Source: an uncultured Alphaproteobacteria bacterium
Lineage (GTDB): Bacteria; Pseudomonadota; Alphaproteobacteria; HIMB59
NCBI GenBank assembly: GCA_902616855.1
Contig: CACMUL010000002.1
Span: 144,626-208,625, forward strand
Length of the DNA: 64,000 nucleotides
Reading direction: 5' to 3'
Of this stretch, positions 9,355-17,998 are shown piece by piece (positions within the stretch are counted from its first letter, which is position 1; each line of letters begins with the position of its first letter). The notes beneath the pieces were generated by a model, which searched no databases, was not told the origin of the DNA, and saw only the letters and a program-made list of their open reading frames with translations. Both the position numbers and the translations under genes were made by a program.

Positions 9355-9969
9355 ATGACATTCGAAATTCTAACTACACCCGTAAACTCACCTGCAAGTC
9401 TTATTTTCCAGCAGTGCTTGGCTGAAGTTGACCCTGATAATAGGTCTCTAAACTCTGCAATGAATGAGGTGGGTGGTTATTTTTTAGATAAGTCTGAGAC
9501 CTCTCCACTCTCTAATGAGTTATGGAATAAAGTTTTAGATCAAACAAAAAATGAAACATTATTGCCTCAAATTGATGAGGAGCACGATCCTTTATTAAGT
9601 CAATTACCAATTACTTTAAGATCCCATTTAAAAAATAAAAATATTAAGTGGAAATCTTTTAAGGATGTTAAGGTTGCTTCTATACTCCCCAAGGACAACA
9701 ATGAAAAACTAGAACTTATCCACGTAATGCCTGGTGCAAAAATTCCTCAACACACACATGAAGGTAATGAAAGTTTTTTAGTTTTGCACGGTTCTTATAG
9801 TGATGAGTATGGCAACTATAAGCAAGGATCTGTTCAAGTAAGAAGTGATGATCATAATCATACACCTGTTGGTGATGCAAAAACTGGTTGTATTGGACTC
9901 GCTTATACTCATGGTAAAATTAAATTCTCCGGTAAATTTGGTAAGCTACTAAATTTAATCGCTAACTAA
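9355..9969 (+). CDS. chrR: ChrR-like cupin anti-sigma factor lacking the usual N-terminal zinc ligands
   Basis: The 204-residue protein has a C-terminal cupin domain of the ChrR type: metal ligands GAKIPQHTHEGNE and a second motif DDHNHTP. The N-terminal anti-sigma region still aligns with ChrR (LNSAMNEVGGYFL corresponds to the ALDAVGG helix), but the HxxxCxxC zinc motif is absent; the equivalent stretch reads FQQCLAEVDPDNR. In Rhodobacter the zinc anti-sigma domain sequesters RpoE and the cupin domain is needed for the singlet-oxygen response. Pairing with rpoE, 2 bp apart, supports the same role, but zinc-free sigma binding would be a variation. Confidence 0.85.
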   Translation: MTFEILTTPVNSPASLIFQQCLAEVDPDNRSLNSAMNEVGGYFLDKSETSPLSNELWNKVLDQTKNETLLPQIDEEHDPLLSQLPITLRSHLKNKNIKWKSFKDVKVASILPKDNNEKLELIHVMPGAKIPQHTHEGNESFLVLHGSYSDEYGNYKQGSVQVRSDDHNHTPVGDAKTGCIGLAYTHGKIKFSGKFGKLLNLIAN

Positions 9970-9975
9970 TTTTAA

Positions 9976-10374
9976 TTAAAAAATATATAGAATATGCGCT
10001 GGAGCAATACCGGCCGTTAGTATTAACCTTAAAATGAAATAATCAGTTTTAATTATTTTTTCTTTGAAATAAAAGAAGAAATCAAAGCATAAAACTATAA
10101 AATAACCTGCTATAAAAAGCCCTATAGTTTCACCAAATTTTAAGTCAAATGCTAAAACCAAAAATGCATAAACAGCTGGGCAAACACTAAACAAAATTGC
10201 AATATTATTTTTTGATTGAAGATAAACACCCCAATACACTGCACCCAAAAATGACATTATGACTGCAGAGTAATAAACGAACATGTCTTTATCAAAATCG
10301 AGAAATATTAAATCGATGTTGTAAAAACAAAGATAAAAAGGAATTAAACCAGGAATACCTATAAGGTAAATCAT
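9976..10374 (-). CDS. DUF3429 family inner-membrane protein
   Basis: The 132-residue, very hydrophobic protein has about four or five membrane spans. It shows the DUF3429 pattern: GIPGLIPFYLCF at the start, then YSAVIMSFLGAVYWGVYL, SVCPAVYAFLVLA, and FILRLILTAGIAPAHIL at the end. The family's function is not known. It overlaps the upstream pterin dehydratase gene by 4 bp and is convergent with chrR six bases away, so it is the last gene of a small leftward operon. Confidence 0.75.
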   Translation of the reverse strand: MIYLIGIPGLIPFYLCFYNIDLIFLDFDKDMFVYYSAVIMSFLGAVYWGVYLQSKNNIAILFSVCPAVYAFLVLAFDLKFGETIGLFIAGYFIVLCFDFFFYFKEKIIKTDYFILRLILTAGIAPAHILYIF

Positions 10375-10613
10375 TCTTGATAAAGTTTATCGATTTGCTC
10401 TGCTAAATCTAGGTCTCTTTGGGTAACTTTCTGAACGTCGTGAGAAATAAGAGAAATGGTAACAGTACCGTAATCTAAAATAATTTGAGGATGATGATTT
10501 TTTTTCTCAGATAACATTGCTACTTGACTGGTAAAGGCGAAGCTTTTTCTGTAGTTTTTAAATTCAAAAGTTTTTGTTAGTCTTCCCTCATTATCTTTTG
10601 GCCAATCAGTCAT
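10371..10613 (-). CDS. phhB: pterin-4a-carbinolamine dehydratase
   Basis: The 80-residue protein holds the PCD core: FEFKNYRKSFAFTSQVAMLSE, KKNHHPQIILDYGTVTISL and SHDVQKVTQRDLDLAEQID. The HHP and the later His in SHDV are the catalytic histidines. It dehydrates 4a-hydroxytetrahydropterin during aromatic amino acid hydroxylation, though many bacterial copies lack a hydroxylase partner and none is in the window. It is slightly shorter at the N-terminus than the usual ~100 residues. It lies between an aldo/keto reductase gene (3-bp gap) and the DUF3429 gene (4-bp overlap). Confidence 0.9.
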   Translation of the reverse strand: MTDWPKDNEGRLTKTFEFKNYRKSFAFTSQVAMLSEKKNHHPQIILDYGTVTISLISHDVQKVTQRDLDLAEQIDKLYQE

Positions 10614-10616
10614 AGC

Positions 10617-11654
10617 TTAAGGTGCGGGTGATGGATTGTTTTCATGTACATCATTAATTTCATCAATAATTTCTTTTGATAATTCTATATCTACTGAATT
10701 TATATTTTCTTTCAACTGATCCATTTTTGTTGCACCAATAATATTACTTGTGACAAACTCTTGTTGGTTAACAAATGCAAGTGACAATTCAGTAGGGGTA
10801 AGCCCGTTATCCTCTGCAATTTTACAATATTGCTCTGTAGCAACAATTGATCTATCATTGGTGTACCTAGTCCAATCCTCCCAAATTGTTAAACGTGCAC
10901 CATCGGGTTTTTTTGAATTTCTATATTTTCCAGTTAACACACCGCAAGCTAAAGGTGAGTAAGCTAACAAACCTACCTGATCTCTAATGGATATTTCAGA
11001 CATACCAACTTCATAAGTTCTGTTTAGTAAACTATATGGATTTTGGACAGACATAACTCTTGGTAAATTTTTATATTTAGACAAATTAATGTAATTAGAC
11101 AAGCCATAAGGAGTTTCATTAGATAAGCCAAGATATCTAATCTTACCTTGATCGATAAATTTTTTTGCTGTCTCTAAGATTTCTTCAAATGGGGTCCATT
11201 CTTTTTCTTCTTTATAATTTTTATATCCCAACCTTCCAAAAAAATTTGTTTTTCTCTCTGGCCAATGTAGTTGATAAAGATCAATGTAATCTGTTTGTAA
11301 TCTTTGAAGACTACCTTCTAGTGCTTCGGTGAAATGTTTCTCATTAAATTGTAGACCACCTCCTCTAATCCATCTTACATCAGGGCCTGCGACTTTTGAT
11401 GCTAATATTACTTTCTCTCTGTTATTTTTTTGTTTAAACCAATTTCCAATTATTTTTTCAGTGGCACCATATGTTTTTTCTTTCCCCTTAACTGAATAAT
11501 ATTCCGCGGTATCAAAGAAATTGACCCCTTTTTCCATAGAATAATCCATTTGCTCAAACGCCTCATTTTCTGTATTTTGCTCGCCCCAAGTCATCGTACC
11601 AAGACAAATAAGGCTTACTTGTAGATCAGTATTTCCTAAGGGTTTAAATTTCAT
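10617..11654 (-). CDS. tas: aldo/keto reductase, Tas-like
   Basis: The 345-residue TIM-barrel protein has the aldo/keto reductase tetrad: Asp and Tyr in FFDTAEYYS, Lys in VILASKVAG and His in LYQLHWPER. The N-terminus (PLGNTDLQVSLICLGTMTWG) and length resemble E. coli Tas, an NADP(H)-dependent oxidoreductase of unknown natural substrate. The QNPYSLLNR and YSPLACGVLTGKY blocks are also typical. It is the first gene of a leftward run with phhB and the DUF3429 gene and diverges from the Bax-inhibitor-like gene. The substrate cannot be read from sequence. Confidence 0.88.
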   Translation of the reverse strand: MKFKPLGNTDLQVSLICLGTMTWGEQNTENEAFEQMDYSMEKGVNFFDTAEYYSVKGKEKTYGATEKIIGNWFKQKNNREKVILASKVAGPDVRWIRGGGLQFNEKHFTEALEGSLQRLQTDYIDLYQLHWPERKTNFFGRLGYKNYKEEKEWTPFEEILETAKKFIDQGKIRYLGLSNETPYGLSNYINLSKYKNLPRVMSVQNPYSLLNRTYEVGMSEISIRDQVGLLAYSPLACGVLTGKYRNSKKPDGARLTIWEDWTRYTNDRSIVATEQYCKIAEDNGLTPTELSLAFVNQQEFVTSNIIGATKMDQLKENINSVDIELSKEIIDEINDVHENNPSPAP

Positions 11655-11725
11655 AAAAGATTCATACGGTTTTACTTGAAAAATATCAAGATAATAGCCA
11701 TATTAAAAATAATTAAGGAGAAATA

Positions 11726-12433
11726 ATGGTCGAATTAAAACAAAATACATATTCGCAGTCACAATCTACTGTTATAGATCAGGGCTTAAGAGATTATATG
11801 ATGAAAGTCTATAACTACATGACATCTGGTTTAGCAATAAGTGGTCTTGTGGCATGGGGATTTTCTCAGTCTCCTACTTTAATGGGGGCTATTTATGGCA
11901 CAGCACTTCAATGGGTTGTAATGCTCGCTCCACTTGGGTTTATTTTCTTTTTAGGTGCAAGATTACAAAAAATGTCCACCTCTGCAGCTCAAATGACATT
12001 TTGGGCTTTCGCTGCTGTGATGGGAATTTCACTGTCTTATATATTCATAGTTTTCACTGGCGTAAGCATTGTTAGAGTATTTTTAATCACAAGCTGTACA
12101 TTCGCTGCGATGAGCATCTATGGATATGCAACTAAAAGGGATTTAACCAAGTTTGGTTCATTTCTTATGATGGGGCTCATTGGAATTATTATTGCTAGTG
12201 TTGTAAATATATTTTTACAAAGTTCAGCGATGCAATTTATAATTTCTTGTGTGGGTGTTTTAGTATTTGTGGGTTTAACTGCTTACGATACTCAAAGAAT
12301 TAAATCAACTTATTATCAAGTTGCTGGAACTGCTTTTGCAGGAAAAGCTGCCATCATGGGTGCACTGACATTATACTTAGACTTTATAAACCTATTCATA
12401 ATGTTGATGCAATTATTTGGTCAAAGAAGATAA
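11726..12433 (+). CDS. Bax inhibitor-1 / YbhL-like membrane protein
   Basis: The 235-residue protein has seven hydrophobic spans and the BI-1 (TMBIM) blocks: DQGLRDYMMKVYNYMTSGLAI at the N-terminus, GYATKRDLTKFGSFLMMGL in the middle, and YDTQRIKSTYY followed by GALTLYLDFINLFIMLMQL near the end. The Asp of the YDTQRIK segment belongs to the pH-sensing pair in characterised bacterial homologues, which leak calcium. AAGGAG sits just before the ATG. It stands alone and ends at a clear intrinsic terminator. Physiological role in alphaproteobacteria is unclear. Confidence 0.92.
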   Translation: MVELKQNTYSQSQSTVIDQGLRDYMMKVYNYMTSGLAISGLVAWGFSQSPTLMGAIYGTALQWVVMLAPLGFIFFLGARLQKMSTSAAQMTFWAFAAVMGISLSYIFIVFTGVSIVRVFLITSCTFAAMSIYGYATKRDLTKFGSFLMMGLIGIIIASVVNIFLQSSAMQFIISCVGVLVFVGLTAYDTQRIKSTYYQVAGTAFAGKAAIMGALTLYLDFINLFIMLMQLFGQRR

Positions 12434-12457
12434 ATAAATTTCAAATTTAATTATTAA

Positions 12458-12484
12458 GGGGTCATTATTGGCCCCTTTTTTTTT
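12458..12484 (+). terminator. Rho-independent terminator of the BI-1 gene
   Basis: A 6-bp stem GGGGTC/GGCCCC (with one G-U pair) encloses the loop ATTATT and is followed by nine T residues. It lies 25 bp after the BI-1 stop codon and before the GTG of the EamA transporter. Confidence 0.9.
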
Positions 12485-12530
12485 ACTAAATTAACGTATC
12501 AATTTTTTAATTAGTCATTAATATCCTCGC

Positions 12531-13415
12531 GTGATTGGATACATCTTAGCAATAGGTGCTGCAGCTACGTGGTCTATGGTTGCTTTATCAGCAACTAGAA
12601 TTGTCAGATATTTTGGAAGTTATAATTATAACCTTTTAAGATTAATAGGAATAGTAGTCCTCTTCTTACCCTACATTATAGTAAATTGGGATCCAATTTA
12701 TTTCAATAAATCAATATTCATAGCAATATTTTTATCTTCGGTAATAGGCATTATAATAGGAGATACATTTTTATTTGTGTGCCTCAAAAGGCTTGGGCCT
12801 AGAAGGCAAGCTTTATTATTTTCCTTGCAAATACCCTTTACTATCATTTTAGCAAAAATATTTTTACAAACACTTCCATCTATGGTTGAGCTATTTGGCT
12901 GCTTTTTAATTTTTTTTGGAATCATAGTTGCAATACAGTTTAATCGAACAATTCCCGATGATGACTTAGAAAATATTCAAGGAAACAAATATATAGGACT
13001 GATTGCTGGTGTTGGTCTAGCACTGTGCCAGGCTATTGGAATCATTCTTATGAAACCTGCACTTGAGGTAACAGACCCAATCATTGTGTCTTATGTAAGA
13101 GTTTTAATAGCAGCGATATTGATGTTTTTTAGCTTAGGATTTCTGAAAAATAATAATCTTTTAGAAAGAATGAAAGATGTTAAAAAAACTTTTTATAGTA
13201 TTTTTCTTGGCTTTATGGGAATGGGTGTTGGAATGACTATGTTAATAATTGCTCTTAAAAATGGAGATCCTGGAATTATTTCAACTTTATCAAGCACAAT
13301 GCCAATTATGATAATACCGATATTATGGTTTGTTACTAAAAATTATGCAGGGCATCTAGCTGTAATAGGCGCTACGCTTACTTGTTTTGGAGCAGGGATA
13401 ATTTTTTTAAATTAA
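12531..13415 (+). CDS. EamA/DMT-superfamily transporter
   Basis: The 294-residue protein has ten predicted membrane spans as two EamA repeats. The first contains AAATWSMVALSATRIVRYFG and SVIGIIIGDTFLFVCLKRLG; the second starts near residue 150 (GLIAGVGLALCQAIGIILMK) and ends with AGHLAVIGATLTCFGAGIIF. DMT proteins move small metabolites or drugs across the inner membrane; the substrate is not predictable here. The start is a GTG after a poor ribosome site. It follows the BI-1 terminator and is convergent with the HemY-N gene, overlapping it by 4 bp. Confidence 0.88.
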   Translation: MIGYILAIGAAATWSMVALSATRIVRYFGSYNYNLLRLIGIVVLFLPYIIVNWDPIYFNKSIFIAIFLSSVIGIIIGDTFLFVCLKRLGPRRQALLFSLQIPFTIILAKIFLQTLPSMVELFGCFLIFFGIIVAIQFNRTIPDDDLENIQGNKYIGLIAGVGLALCQAIGIILMKPALEVTDPIIVSYVRVLIAAILMFFSLGFLKNNNLLERMKDVKKTFYSIFLGFMGMGVGMTMLIIALKNGDPGIISTLSSTMPIMIIPILWFVTKNYAGHLAVIGATLTCFGAGIIFLN

Positions 13416-13843
13416 TCCGAGCCTTTCTCAACGTTGACTATTTTTAGATCCTTTGTTTTTTTAATTTGTGTTTGTAATATTTTGTTTAAGGGATCCTTAC
13501 CTAAGTATTTTTTAAATTTTTTCTGACTTTGTGTAGCTTTATCTGTATTACCCTCAGTTATTGCAACTAATGTCTCTCTTAGATGTTCAAGACCTTTTTG
13601 CTCATTTGAGGATTTGTAGCGCATATATGCAGCTCGTGGATAAATAAAAAGCTTCGTAAATGCATAAGAAAACAAAATTAAAAGAATAAGAAATGTTATT
13701 AAGACAAAAAGGAATTGGACAATGGGAATACTCAGTTGCCAAATTCCTAAAACTAGTGAGAGATTGCCAGCATTGTTAAACAGATAAAAAAGAACACCGT
13801 AACCACTTATAAAAATTATTAAAATTATTAGAAGTCTTATCAT
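13412..13843 (-). CDS. HemY N-terminal-domain membrane protein (Orf52-like), truncated
   Basis: The 143-residue protein consists of two N-terminal membrane helices followed by AFTKLFIYPRAAYMRYKSS and HLRETLVAITEGN, the conserved end of the HemY N-terminal domain. Family members usually run on into TPR repeats (about 400-500 residues); here only the membrane domain and a short helical tail remain. In many alphaproteobacteria this gene follows a mitofilin/Mic60 gene near tsaD, hemC and hemD; here it follows a Mic60-like gene by a 1-bp overlap. Alphaproteobacterial Orf52/HemY-N has been proposed to act with Mic60 in membrane shaping. Confidence 0.75.
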   Translation of the reverse strand: MIRLLIILIIFISGYGVLFYLFNNAGNLSLVLGIWQLSIPIVQFLFVLITFLILLILFSYAFTKLFIYPRAAYMRYKSSNEQKGLEHLRETLVAITEGNTDKATQSQKKFKKYLGKDPLNKILQTQIKKTKDLKIVNVEKGSD

Positions 13844-14634
13844 TAAATCATATTCTCAAGAAAAATTTGATTATCGCTGTAGATTTGGGCTAGTTCATAA
13901 GAAGATTTAAAAAATATTTTTTGATTAGGGTTTAATTTCTCATATTCAATTATCGCCTTTGTATATTGTCGATTATACATTGCATTAATAAATGATGGTA
14001 AGGGTTCTAATGAATTTTTTGTTATCTGAATTTCAAATATATTTTCAATAATTCTTTTAAGCCATTGAAAATTATTTTGTTTCATAAACTCATTTTGTAT
14101 ATATGTATTTTCATTAATTTGTAATTGCTGTAATGAATATGTATAGTCTGGAATAGTTAGTAATTCTTTAAATTTTTCTTCATTAAAAAATAAATATTGA
14201 TTTTGAAGTTTTTGAATATTTTTATTTCGAATTTGCTGTTGATCAATATTAACTATAATCTGATTTATTGACAAAATTAATTCATATGCTTCATCATTGG
14301 ATAATGTAATTTGTTGTGGCTCTGGCTCAACAACAGTAGTTTGGGGTATTTCTTGAACATTTTTTGCTAACTCTAGTATAAGAGACTCAAGACGATCTAC
14401 TTTATCTTCGAGTTCTTTGTTATTTAAGTCATTAACAGACGTTGTCTTTTTTTGAACATTTGGTGATTGAGTTTCTTGATTTAATTTGCTGATTTGAGAC
14501 TCATCAAATATTAAAAGGTTATTTTGATACAAGTAGCCTCCTGCTACAGTTATAATGATTAAAAATATAACTATCAGGAAAAGATTTCGTTGTAGAAAAC
14601 TTTTTTTACTGTCATTTTTTTGATTTTCAGACAT
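13843..14634 (-). CDS. Mic60/mitofilin-like inner-membrane protein
   Basis: The 263-residue protein has a short basic N-terminus, one membrane helix (RNLFLIVIFLIIITVAGGYL), an acidic coiled coil around residues 70-95 (LEDKVDRLESLILELAKN) and a helical C-terminal part. The sequence alone is diverged, and the call rests mainly on architecture and place: it is divergent from tsaD and directly upstream of the HemY-N gene, the usual alphaproteobacterial setting of Mic60, a periplasm-facing protein linked to envelope contact sites and intracytoplasmic membranes. It is short for the family (often 400 or more residues). No hemC or hemD lies alongside. Confidence 0.6.
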   Translation of the reverse strand: MSENQKNDSKKSFLQRNLFLIVIFLIIITVAGGYLYQNNLLIFDESQISKLNQETQSPNVQKKTTSVNDLNNKELEDKVDRLESLILELAKNVQEIPQTTVVEPEPQQITLSNDEAYELILSINQIIVNIDQQQIRNKNIQKLQNQYLFFNEEKFKELLTIPDYTYSLQQLQINENTYIQNEFMKQNNFQWLKRIIENIFEIQITKNSLEPLPSFINAMYNRQYTKAIIEYEKLNPNQKIFFKSSYELAQIYSDNQIFLENMI

Positions 14635-14663
14635 TCAATAAGAATCTATATTTTTTTATAATA

Positions 14664-15680
14664 ATGAAAGTTTTAGCAATAGAAAGTTCTTGTGATGATA
14701 CATCTATAGCAATTGTAAATGATGATAAAACTGTTGAGTTTCTTGAAACAATTAATCATAAGAAATTTCATAAAGATCTTGGGGGCGTCATACCCGAAAT
14801 GGCAGCACGACAGCATTTAGAAATTCTAGATATATTAGGTAAATCAATTAAAAAAATTAATTTTTCCAAAATTTCAGCAATAGCTGCAACATTTGGACCT
14901 GGGCTTATTGGTGGATTAATTGTGGGGTCATCTTTTGCAAAAGGTTTGTCAATATCTAAAAACGTCAAACTTGTTGCCATTAATCATTTGCAAGCACATT
15001 TATTATCGCCTCGACTTGTATCTGAAATTAAGTTTCCGTATTTATGTCTACTCGTCTCTGGAGGAAATACTGCATTAGTATTGGTTAAAAATTCAAAAAG
15101 TTTTATCACTCTTGGATCAACAATTGATGACTCAGCAGGTGAGTGTTTTGATAAAGTGGCTAAAGGGCTGGGGTTGGGGTACCCTGGTGGGCCAGAAATA
15201 GAACACTTAGCATTAGGTGGCAATATTGAGAAGTTTAAACTCCCAATGCCTTTAACAAAGAAAAATAATTGTAATTTTTCTTTTTCAGGTTTAAAAACAG
15301 CAGCACTAAATACCATCAAAAATAATAAAAAAACAAAATTATTTCTTAGAGACTTTTCGGCTTCGTTCCAACATACTGTATCTAAAGTGTTAGAAATAAA
15401 AATATTAAATAGCATTAAACTCTTACAAAAAGAAAATATTAAAATTAATGATTTTTCTATTTGTGGTGGAGTAGCGGCAAATAAATATTTAAATACTGAA
15501 CTTAAAAAACTTATTTCAACAAAGAAACTTAATTTTCATCAAGTACCTTTATCTTTATGTACCGACAACGCTGCAATGATTGGTTGGAACGCTATTGAAT
15601 ATATGAAAACTAGAAAAACCAAATTAAATAATTATAATGTTAGACCATCACCCAATATATTAATACATGAACACTTCTAA
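14664..15680 (+). CDS. tsaD: tRNA N6-adenosine threonylcarbamoyltransferase TsaD
   Basis: The 338-residue protein has the TsaD hallmarks: MKVLAIESSCDDTS at the N-terminus, GVIPEMAARQHLE with NHLQAHLL (metal-binding His residues in both), LLVSGGNTALVLV, GECFDKVAKGLGLGYPGGPEIE and FSFSGLKTA. With TsaB, TsaC and TsaE it makes t6A37 in ANN-decoding tRNAs. It begins 29 bp from the divergent Mic60-like gene and overlaps the EVE-domain gene by 14 bp. Confidence 0.97.
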   Translation: MKVLAIESSCDDTSIAIVNDDKTVEFLETINHKKFHKDLGGVIPEMAARQHLEILDILGKSIKKINFSKISAIAATFGPGLIGGLIVGSSFAKGLSISKNVKLVAINHLQAHLLSPRLVSEIKFPYLCLLVSGGNTALVLVKNSKSFITLGSTIDDSAGECFDKVAKGLGLGYPGGPEIEHLALGGNIEKFKLPMPLTKKNNCNFSFSGLKTAALNTIKNNKKTKLFLRDFSASFQHTVSKVLEIKILNSIKLLQKENIKINDFSICGGVAANKYLNTELKKLISTKKLNFHQVPLSLCTDNAAMIGWNAIEYMKTRKTKLNNYNVRPSPNILIHEHF

Positions 15681-16095
15681 AAATTATTGGCTTCTAAAAT
15701 CAGAGCCTAGTTCTTGGTCATGGGATCAACAAAAAAAGAAAAAAACTGAACATTGGGATGGTGTTAGAAATTACCAGGCAGCAAATAATATGAAAAACAT
15801 GAGAAAAGGTGATGAGTGTCTGTTTTATCACTCAGTAACAGAGAAGGCCATAAAGGGAATAGTTAGGGTTACTAAGGAATATTATCCAGATCACACAGAT
15901 AAAAAGGGAATATTTGGAATGATTGATGTAACTTATGTCAAAGATCTAAATGAAGTTTACTTATCAGAAATTAAAGCAGACCCATTTTTCCAAGATTTTC
16001 CGCTCGTAAAACAAGCCAGATTAAGTGTGATGCCTGTAACATTGAAGCAATGGAAGAAATTAATTAGTATGAGTGAAAAAAATGAGAGAATTTAA
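15667..16095 (+). CDS. EVE-domain protein
   Basis: The 142-residue protein is a single EVE domain (PUA-like fold): [17 protein letters not shown] at the start, [27 protein letters not shown], then [12 protein letters not shown] and a C-terminal [10 protein letters not shown]. Human THYN1 and bacterial homologues bind modified bases in DNA or RNA. It is translationally coupled to tsaD (14-bp overlap) and to acs (23-bp overlap), an arrangement common in alphaproteobacteria, but no functional link to either is established. Confidence 0.9.
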   Translation: MNTSKNYWLLKSEPSSWSWDQQKKKKTEHWDGVRNYQAANNMKNMRKGDECLFYHSVTEKAIKGIVRVTKEYYPDHTDKKGIFGMIDVTYVKDLNEVYLSEIKADPFFQDFPLVKQARLSVMPVTLKQWKKLISMSEKNERI

Positions 16096-17998
16096 ATTAT
16101 CTAATCCACTCTTATCAAAAGAACAATATGAAAAGATGTATACAGAGTCTTTTAATGATAAAGAGCAATTCTGGTCTAAAGTGGCAAAATCTCAACTAAC
16201 GTGGTCTAAAGATTTCACTAAAGTTAAAAACACCGACTATGACGGTGACGTATCTATTAAATGGTTTGAGGATGGTGAATTGAACGTTTGTTATAACTGT
16301 GTCGATAGACATGTGGAAACACAACCAAATGAAATAGCAGTTATTTGGGAGGGAGATGATACTAGTAAAAATAAAACTTACACCTATAAAGAACTAAAGT
16401 CAGAAGTAAGTAAATTTGCAAATGTTCTTAAAAAACTTGGTGTACGAAAAGGCGATGTAGTAACAATTTACTTGACTATGATTCCTGAAGTTGCATTTGC
16501 TATGTTGGCTTGTGCAAGAATAGGTGCAGTTCATTCAGTAATATTTGGGGGCTTCGCCCCAGAGTCAATAGCAGGACGAATTAAAGATTGCAAATCACAA
16601 TTTGTAATTACAGCTGACGAGGGTGTTCGAGGTGGAAAGATAATTCCACTTAAAAAATATATTAATACAGCTTTAGAGAGTTGTGATAGTTCCATAAAGA
16701 CTCTTGTAATTCGGTATACAAATACTCAAGAGGAATTACATAAAGATAACAATTTTTATTATGATGAATTAATTAAAGAAGTAGACGATCAATGTGTATG
16801 TGTATCAATGAATGCAGAAGCTCCTCTTTTCATTTTATATACATCTGGTTCTACAGGTAAGCCAAAAGGTGTTCTTCATACTACAGGGGGATATTTAGTT
16901 TATGCCTCATTTACGCATAAATACTCTTTTGACTATCATCCAGGTGATGTTTACTGGTGCACCGCCGATGCTGGATGGATTACAGGACATTCTTATTCTG
17001 TTTATGGTCCGCTCGCAAACGGTGGTAAAACATTATTGTTCGAAGGCGTTCCTAACTATCCAGACTTTTCTCGCTTTTGGGAGGTTTGCGATAAATACAA
17101 AGTTAATATTTTTTACACAGCACCTACTGTTTTAAGGTCTTTGATGAAAGAGGGTAATTCATATATTGAAAAATGTGATTTAAGTTCTTTAAGAATTTTG
17201 GGGACGGTTGGCGAGCCAATTAATCCTGAGGCTTGGAGTTGGTACTCAACGGTAGTAGGTAAAGATAAATGTCCTATTATAGATACCTGGTGGCAAACTG
17301 AAACAGGAGGACATTTAATATCCCCAATACCTGGGGTTTCGAAACTTAAACCTGGTAGTGCAACCAAACCATATTTTGGAATTGAAGCTGCAATTGTAGA
17401 CGATAGTGGAAATATTTTAGAGGGTGAGTGTGAAGGTAAGCTATGTATATTAGATAGTTGGCCAGGTCAAATGAGAACTGTATACGGTGATCACAAGCGT
17501 TTTACTGATACATATTTTAGCCAGTACAAAGGAAAGTATTTTACAGGCGACGGATGTCGAAGAGATAAAGATGGATTTTATTGGATTACTGGCAGGGTTG
17601 ATGATTGCATAAATGTGTCAGGTCATTTGCTTGGGACAGCAGAAATTGAAAGTGCTTTTGTTGAACATGAACTTGTTTCTGAAGCTGCTGTAGTAGGATA
17701 CCCACACGATATTAAAGGTCAGGGTATTTATGCTTATGTTACTACAAAAACAGGTGTGGAAGTTAGTGAAGACTTGAAAAAAGAACTCATTCAATGGATA
17801 AGAAAAAAAATAGGGCCCATAGCAACTCCCGATAAATTACAATTTTCTCCTGGGCTTCCAAAAACTAGGTCGGGTAAAATAATGAGAAGAATTTTAAGAA
17901 AAATTGCCTCTCAAGAAGAGGACCAACTTGGTGACACGTCTACATTAGCTGACCCAAATGTTGTACAATCTTTAATAGACGGGTCTAAAAATATCTAA
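16073..17998 (+). CDS. acs: acetyl-CoA synthetase
   Basis: The 641-residue protein matches Acs in length and order of motifs: [13 protein letters not shown], the AMP-binding P-loop [13 protein letters not shown] near residue 260, TWWQTETGG, and the C-terminal [11 protein letters not shown] whose Lys602 is the residue typically controlled by acetylation. It activates acetate with ATP and CoA to acetyl-CoA. The annotated start is a GTG at 16073; an ATG three codons later (16082) is equally possible. It overlaps the EVE gene, and the rsmB coding frame begins around its stop codon. Confidence 0.96.
   Translation: MKKMREFKLSNPLLSKEQYEKMYTESFNDKEQFWSKVAKSQLTWSKDFTKVKNTDYDGDVSIKWFEDGELNVCYNCVDRHVETQPNEIAVIWEGDDTSKNKTYTYKELKSEVSKFANVLKKLGVRKGDVVTIYLTMIPEVAFAMLACARIGAVHSVIFGGFAPESIAGRIKDCKSQFVITADEGVRGGKIIPLKKYINTALESCDSSIKTLVIRYTNTQEELHKDNNFYYDELIKEVDDQCVCVSMNAEAPLFILYTSGSTGKPKGVLHTTGGYLVYASFTHKYSFDYHPGDVYWCTADAGWITGHSYSVYGPLANGGKTLLFEGVPNYPDFSRFWEVCDKYKVNIFYTAPTVLRSLMKEGNSYIEKCDLSSLRILGTVGEPINPEAWSWYSTVVGKDKCPIIDTWWQTETGGHLISPIPGVSKLKPGSATKPYFGIEAAIVDDSGNILEGECEGKLCILDSWPGQMRTVYGDHKRFTDTYFSQYKGKYFTGDGCRRDKDGFYWITGRVDDCINVSGHLLGTAEIESAFVEHELVSEAAVVGYPHDIKGQGIYAYVTTKTGVEVSEDLKKELIQWIRKKIGPIATPDKLQFSPGLPKTRSGKIMRRILRKIASQEEDQLGDTSTLADPNVVQSLIDGSKNI

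Noticed and set aside
9717..9725. TTATCCACG resembling a DnaA box
   Set aside because: It has one mismatch, is isolated and lies inside the chrR coding sequence.
14984..15415. 143-codon minus-strand ORF
   Set aside because: It mirrors tsaD, which is certain.
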